Below are positions 60,317-64,000 of a stretch of 64,000 nucleotides of DNA, one piece after another (the first letter of the stretch is position 1; the number at the start of each line of letters is the position of its first letter). The notes below the pieces were generated by a model, which saw only the letters and a program-made list of their open reading frames with translations, made no database searches and was not told where the DNA came from. The stretch is from Neoroseomonas alkaliterrae (lineage in GTDB: Bacteria > Pseudomonadota > Alphaproteobacteria > Acetobacterales > Acetobacteraceae). Where the stretch lies: the NCBI RefSeq assembly GCF_014199195.1, contig NZ_JACIJE010000009.1, forward strand, positions 1-64,000, in the 5' to 3' direction. Both the position numbers and the translations under genes were made by a program.

Positions 60317-61519
60317 CTATCGCGGCAGGGTGGCGAGGCCGTGTTCGAGGTCGGCGATCAGGTCGTCCACATCCTCGAGCCCGACATGGATGCGCACGGC
60401 GTAGCCGCCGAGGTTCTCGCTCGTGGCGGTCCGGGTGATGAAGCCCGTGGTCGGCAGGGCGAGGCTCTCGTAGCCGCCCCAGGAGGCGCCGATGCCGAAC
60501 AGTTCCAGCCCGTCGATGAAGCGGAAGATGTCGGCCTCGGTGTAGCGCGGCTGGAACACCACGCCGAACAGCGAGCAGGCGCCGGCGAAATCCCGCTTGA
60601 ACAGCGCGTGCTGCGGATGCGAGGGCAGGCCGGGATGCAGCACGCGCAGCACCTCGGGCCGCTGCTCGAACCAGCGCGCGACGGCATAGCCGCTCTGCTC
60701 CTGGTGCTTCAGCCTGAGCGCCATGGTGCGCGCCCCGCGCAGCGCCAGCCAGCAATCGTCCGGCGCGGCGAAATGGCCCATCTGCGAGGCAGCGCCGCGC
60801 ACCAGCAGGTAGTCCTCCTCGGTGTTGGTGGTGATCGAGCCGAGCAGCACGTCCGAATGCCCGCCGACATACTTGGTCAGCGCCTGGATCGAGACGTCCA
60901 CGCCCTTCTCGAAGGGCATGAAGTTGCGGATGCCCCAGGTGTTGTCCATCAGCACCTTGGCGCCCCTCGCATGCGCCACCGCCGCGAGGGCGGGGATGTC
61001 CTGCAGCTCGAAGGTGTGGCTGCCGGGGCTTTCGGTATAGACGACGCGGGTGTTGGGCCGCATGAGCGCGGCGAGCCCGGCGCCGTCGATCGTCGGGTCG
61101 TAGAAGGTCGTCTCGATGCCGTAGTTCGCCAGCAGGCCGTTGGCGATGGTGCGCGCCGGGCCATAGACGCTGTCGGGCATCAGGCAGTGATCGCCCGCCT
61201 TGAGATAGGCCATCAGCGGCACCGTGACCGCGGCGAGGCCGGTGCCCACCAGCACGCAGCGCGACCCACCCTCGATCTCGCAAATCACGTCCTCGAGGGC
61301 GTACTGCGTCGGCCCGCCCGCGGTGCCGTAGGTCATCACGCGGTTGAACCGGTCCTTGGCGAAATCCCGCCGCGCCTGCGCGTTGGGCATCAGCACGGTC
61401 GAGCCGCGATGCACCGCGGGGTTCACGAAGCCATGGGCATGCGTGCCCGCGCGCCCGGCATGGGACATGCGGGTGGCGAAGCCGTGGCTGCGGTGCGGCT
61501 TGGGGGCGTCGTCGGCCAT
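60317..61519 (-). CDS. metC: Cystathionine beta-lyase (Cys/Met metabolism PLP enzyme)
   Basis: A 400-residue PLP enzyme of the trans-sulfuration family. The PLP-binding Lys216 is in ALTKYVGGHSD. The phosphate-binding and stacking elements are YGTAGGPTQ and GTGLAAVT, and MDNTWG holds the Asp that pairs with the cofactor. NPAVHRGSTV and EDVICEIEGG favour cystathionine beta-lyase over synthases, but a gamma-lyase is possible. ATG 61519 overlaps the sulfurtransferase stop by one base, so it is the last gene of a four-gene operon. Confidence 0.88.
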   Translation of the reverse strand: MADDAPKPHRSHGFATRMSHAGRAGTHAHGFVNPAVHRGSTVLMPNAQARRDFAKDRFNRVMTYGTAGGPTQYALEDVICEIEGGSRCVLVGTGLAAVTVPLMAYLKAGDHCLMPDSVYGPARTIANGLLANYGIETTFYDPTIDGAGLAALMRPNTRVVYTESPGSHTFELQDIPALAAVAHARGAKVLMDNTWGIRNFMPFEKGVDVSIQALTKYVGGHSDVLLGSITTNTEEDYLLVRGAASQMGHFAAPDDCWLALRGARTMALRLKHQEQSGYAVARWFEQRPEVLRVLHPGLPSHPQHALFKRDFAGACSLFGVVFQPRYTEADIFRFIDGLELFGIGASWGGYESLALPTTGFITRTATSENLGGYAVRIHVGLEDVDDLIADLEHGLATLPR

Positions 61520-62361
61520 CAGGCGCTCTTCTCTTTCGGGGTTTCCGGGCGCGAGGCCCATTCGGACCAGGAGCCGTCATAGACGGCCGGTTCGGGCAGG
61601 CCCGCGCGCACCATGCCGAAGGCCAGCACGCAGGCGGTCACGCCGGACCCGCAGGAGGTGACCACCGGCTTCCCGCCCGCGGCCCCCGCGGCGGCGAAGA
61701 TGGCGCGCAGCGCGGCGGGGTCCTTCATCCGCCCGTCCGGCCCGGCCATCTCGCTCACCGGCACATTTGCCGCGCCGGGCATGTGGCCCGAGGGCAGCCC
61801 CGCGCGCGGTTCCGGCGCCGTGCCGTCGAAGCGGCCCTTGGCGCGCGCATCGAGGATCAGCGCCGAGCCATCGGCGACGATGCGCTTCACGTCGCCGATG
61901 CCGGCGAGCATGGAGGCGCGGAAATCGGGCACGAAGGTCGCGGGTGCCGGGGCAGGGGCGTCGCCGCTTTCGGTGGGGCGGCCTTCCTTCACCCAGGCGG
62001 GCAGCCCGCCATCCAGCACCGCCACCTTGTCGTGCCCGAACAGCCGCATCATCCACCAGCCGCGCGGGGAGCCGCGCAGCCCGTGCTGGTCGTAGAACAC
62101 CACGCGCGTGTCGTTCGACACGCCCAGCGCGCCGACCATGCGCGCGAACTTCGCCGGCGTGGGCACCATGTGCGGCAGGTCGGTCTCGTCATCGGCGATC
62201 CTGTCGATGTCGAACAGCCTGGCACCCGGGATGCGCGCGGCGCGGAAGGCATCCTGCTTGTTGCCCGGCTCGTTCGGCAGGAAGGTCGAGCAGTCGAACA
62301 CCACCAGGTCCGGCTTGCCGAGTTCCCCCGCCAGCCATTCGGTCGAGACCAGCATCTCCAT
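61519..62361 (-). CDS. sseA: 3-mercaptopyruvate sulfurtransferase
   Basis: A 280-residue tandem rhodanese protein. The C-terminal domain has the active loop CGSGVTA with Cys237, the signature of mercaptopyruvate sulfurtransferase and not thiosulfate sulfurtransferase; the N-terminal domain is non-catalytic. It moves sulfur from 3-mercaptopyruvate to thiols or cyanide. ATG 62361 is chosen because GGGGAG is 8 bases upstream; a GTG at 62370 overlaps the alaX stop but lacks room for a ribosome site. Paired with metC, it points to cysteine/homocysteine sulfur handling. Confidence 0.9.
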   Translation of the reverse strand: MEMLVSTEWLAGELGKPDLVVFDCSTFLPNEPGNKQDAFRAARIPGARLFDIDRIADDETDLPHMVPTPAKFARMVGALGVSNDTRVVFYDQHGLRGSPRGWWMMRLFGHDKVAVLDGGLPAWVKEGRPTESGDAPAPAPATFVPDFRASMLAGIGDVKRIVADGSALILDARAKGRFDGTAPEPRAGLPSGHMPGAANVPVSEMAGPDGRMKDPAALRAIFAAAGAAGGKPVVTSCGSGVTACVLAFGMVRAGLPEPAVYDGSWSEWASRPETPKEKSA

Positions 62362-62366
62362 CCGCG

Positions 62367-63089
62367 TCACTCCCCGGCCAGCACCAGCGTCACGCGCCGG
62401 TTGGCCTTGCCCTTGTTCTCGATCTTCGCGACCTCGACGCGCCCGATCTCGCGCGTGGAGCGCACATGCGTCCCGCCGCAGGGCTGGAGATCAACCGGCG
62501 ACGCGGCATCGCCGATCCGCACCAGGCGGATGCGCCCCGAGCCGCGCGGCGGCTGCACGGAGAGCGTGCGCACCAGGGAGGGGTTGGCGTCGAGTTCGGC
62601 CTCGGTGATCCAGCCCTCGGTCACCGGATGATCGGCGGCGACGAGTTCATTCAGCCGCTCGGTCAGGCTCTCCTTCGTCGGCGGCTCCGGCAGGTCGAAG
62701 TCGAGCCGCGACTTCTCCGCCCCGATCTGCCCGCCCGTCACGCCCGCGCCGGGGATCAGGCTGCACAGCAGGTGGAGCGAGGTGTGCATGCGCATCAGCC
62801 GGTGCCGTCGCTCCCAGTCGAGCAGAGCGGTCACCTCGGCACCGACCTCGGGCAGCGCCGCGCCCGCGGCCGGGACATGCAGCACGCCGTCCCCGGGCCC
62901 CTTCAGCGTATCGGCCACCGCCATCTCCCCGCCCGCCCAGCGCAGCACGCCCGTATCGCCCGGCTGTCCGCCGGCGCGGGGGTAGAACACGGTTCGGTCG
63001 AGCACGACGCCCTCCGGCCCTGCCGCCAGCACGCGCGCGGTGGCTTCGCGCAGATAGGCGTCGTCGCGAAAGAGCAGCGCCGTCGTCAT
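62367..63089 (-). CDS. alaX: Alanyl-tRNA editing protein (AlaX)
   Basis: A 240-residue free-standing AlaRS editing domain that removes serine or glycine from mischarged tRNA(Ala). The zinc site is His102-x3-His106 (MHTSLHLL) with Cys204 and His208 (PCGGTHVRS). The N-terminal FYPRAGGQPGDTG is the usual editing-domain opening, with the C-terminal extension of AlaX-L-type proteins lacking. It overlaps the Nudix gene by ATGA. Confidence 0.92.
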   Translation of the reverse strand: MTTALLFRDDAYLREATARVLAAGPEGVVLDRTVFYPRAGGQPGDTGVLRWAGGEMAVADTLKGPGDGVLHVPAAGAALPEVGAEVTALLDWERRHRLMRMHTSLHLLCSLIPGAGVTGGQIGAEKSRLDFDLPEPPTKESLTERLNELVAADHPVTEGWITEAELDANPSLVRTLSVQPPRGSGRIRLVRIGDAASPVDLQPCGGTHVRSTREIGRVEVAKIENKGKANRRVTLVLAGE

Positions 63090-63730
63090 TCCCCTGTCCA
63101 GTCCCTCATCAGTGCCTCGCGCCGCCGCGCGAAGCGCGCGAGGCACAGCGCGCCGGTGGCGTTGGCGATGCGGTTGTCGTCCAGCATGGCGAGCGCCTCG
63201 CTCGCGGGCAGCACCAGCACGCGGATGTCCTCGTGCTCGCTGCGAAGGCCATGGGTGCCGGCATGGCCGGGCTCGGGCAGGCGCGCGCGGGCGAGGTAGA
63301 GGCTGATCCCCTCGTCGCAGCCGCCCTGGCTCAGGATGTAGCGGCCGAGCGGTTCCATGCGGTCCGCGGCGAGGCCCGTCTCCTCCGCGAGTTCGCGCCG
63401 CGCCGCCTCGAGCGGATCCTCGCCCGGCTCGAGCAGTCCGGCGGGGCACTCCACCATCACCGGATCGAAGCCCCCGGCGAGCGCGGGCAGACGGAACTGC
63501 TCGATCAGCGCGACGCGGTCGGTCCAGGGATCCCAGGGTAGCACCGCGACCGCCTGGCCGCGGCGCCACAATTCCCAGGTCTGCACGCCGCCCTCGGTGC
63601 CGTCGAAGCGGATGCGGCGGAAGCGGATGCGCTGCAGCGGGAAGCGGCCGTCCCAGACCACCTCGTCCGAGAGCACCGTCAGGCCGGGATGGGAAGGGAT
63701 CGGCGTCGCCCTGGGCGGTCTGGCGTTCAT
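63086..63730 (-). CDS. Nudix hydrolase, ADP-ribose pyrophosphatase-like
   Basis: A 214-residue Nudix enzyme. The Nudix box is complete (GLLEPGEDPLEAARRELAEETGL), preceded by the ALIEQFRLPA strand typical of the NudF/ADP-ribose pyrophosphatase group and followed by the GGCDEGISLYLARA loop. It hydrolyses nucleoside-diphosphate-linked compounds such as ADP-ribose. First gene of the Nudix-alaX-sseA-metC operon; its promoter must lie in the 37 bp before the divergent DMT transporter gene. Confidence 0.9.
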   Translation of the reverse strand: MNARPPRATPIPSHPGLTVLSDEVVWDGRFPLQRIRFRRIRFDGTEGGVQTWELWRRGQAVAVLPWDPWTDRVALIEQFRLPALAGGFDPVMVECPAGLLEPGEDPLEAARRELAEETGLAADRMEPLGRYILSQGGCDEGISLYLARARLPEPGHAGTHGLRSEHEDIRVLVLPASEALAMLDDNRIANATGALCLARFARRREALMRDWTGE

Positions 63731-63767
63731 GCGCGCCCGACCCTACCCTCGGCGGCGAAGCCCGTCC

Positions 63768-64000
63768 ATGACCCCACCCCCCAAGGCGCCCGCCGCCCCC
63801 ACCGCGCAGTCCAGGGCGCGCCGCCGGGGCATCGTCCTCGTGCTGCTGGCCTCGGCCGTCTTCGCCCTGGCCGCGGCCTTCGTGAAGATCATCGGCGCGC
63901 GCATCCCGACCGCCGAGGTCATCCTCTTCCGCAACCTCTTCGCCATTCCCGCGCTGCTGCCGGTGGTGTTCGCGGCCGGCGGCTGGGCGGCGGTGGCGAC
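63768..64000 (+). CDS. EamA/DMT-family transporter, N-terminal part
   Basis: The gene runs off the right edge of the window; 77 codons are visible. After a basic, Pro/Ala-rich cytoplasmic start (MTPPPKAPAAP) comes a first membrane helix (GIVLVLLASAVFALAAAFVK), then the typical turn (PTAEVILFRNLFAIPALLPVV) leading into helix 2. This is the start pattern of RhaT/EamA drug/metabolite transporters. It is divergent from the Nudix operon. Family call is tentative since most of the protein lies outside. Confidence 0.65.
   Translation, partial: MTPPPKAPAAPTAQSRARRRGIVLVLLASAVFALAAAFVKIIGARIPTAEVILFRNLFAIPALLPVVFAAGGWAAVA

Noticed and set aside
1-64000. CRISPR array, prophage, plasmid origin or riboswitch
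   Set aside because: No regularly spaced repeats, phage structural genes, iterons or recognisable riboswitch leaders were seen on reading both strands; the metC operon leader is too short for a SAM riboswitch.

Overview
The window is a 64 kb chromosomal piece of a G+C-rich alphaproteobacterium. I infer Rhodospirillales, most likely Acetobacteraceae (Roseomonas-like). The reasons are a G+C content around 70 percent by eye, VPxPA-type PEP-CTERM proteins, a fused SecDF, and dense operons with 1-8 bp gene overlaps. Housekeeping genes (gatC, gatA, gatB, pyrB, ruvX, lpxB, secDF, a serine tRNA) are mixed with catabolic and transport operons. I see no phage, plasmid, insertion sequence or CRISPR array.

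Layout. 1-3.6 kb: tail of a PEP-CTERM protein, zinc alcohol dehydrogenase, YjlB-type cupin, thiol dioxygenase, CHAP amidase. 3.9-7.7 kb (minus strand): RidA, an MFS/oxidoreductase pair, a small lipoprotein and a hypothetical protein. 7.8-10.5 kb: a PEP-CTERM protein with a sigma-54-type promoter, a 5'-truncated OmpA-domain gene, a 0.6 kb gene-free stretch of lower G+C, and a glycosyltransferase. 10.5-18.4 kb: GNAT/pyrB, ruvX, and the gatCA and gatB genes, which are split by a second PEP-CTERM gene. 18.4-19.7 kb: YfcG-like GST, tRNA-Ser(GCT), small lipoprotein. 19.9-22.4 kb: an operon of a class A beta-lactamase-fold hydrolase, a FAS1/MaoC-type hydratase and a CitE-like lyase. 22.5-27.9 kb: hydroxyacyl-CoA dehydrogenase, FAD amine/amino-acid oxidase, D-aminoacylase, ferric-reductase-type flavocytochrome. 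28-34.8 kb: transglutaminase-DUF2126 / ATP-grasp-alpha-E / transglutaminase operon. 34.9-45.7 kb: a complete dipeptide-type ABC transporter interleaved with two amidohydrolases, then a beta-hydroxyacid dehydrogenase and an iron alcohol dehydrogenase. 45.7-50.6 kb: fused secDF, Gfo/Idh dehydrogenase, ketopantoate-reductase-like protein. 50.8-52.8 kb: a cysteine-rich subtilase and a small propeptide-like protein. 52.9-57.4 kb: SDR, GNAT/nitrilase/lpxB operon, SUMF1-like protein. 57.4-60.3 kb: zinc module (COG0523 GTPase, HisI, divergent Zur) and two small envelope proteins. 60.3-64 kb: Nudix/AlaX/mercaptopyruvate sulfurtransferase/MetC operon and the start of a DMT transporter.

Signals most worth follow-up: (1) the PEP-CTERM genes have sigma-54-type -24/-12 promoters plus a near-identical 20-bp palindromic element upstream, and a third copy of that element lies on the other side of the gene that splits gatCA from gatB; (2) a leaderless, cysteine-rich subtilase is followed by a small protein that resembles the end of its own prodomain, suggesting a protease-inhibitor/chaperone pair; (3) the transglutaminase/ATP-grasp/alpha-E operon, a peptide-tagging-type neighbourhood, lacks its frequent proteasome-like partner. 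All function calls come from reading motifs; no database search was run.
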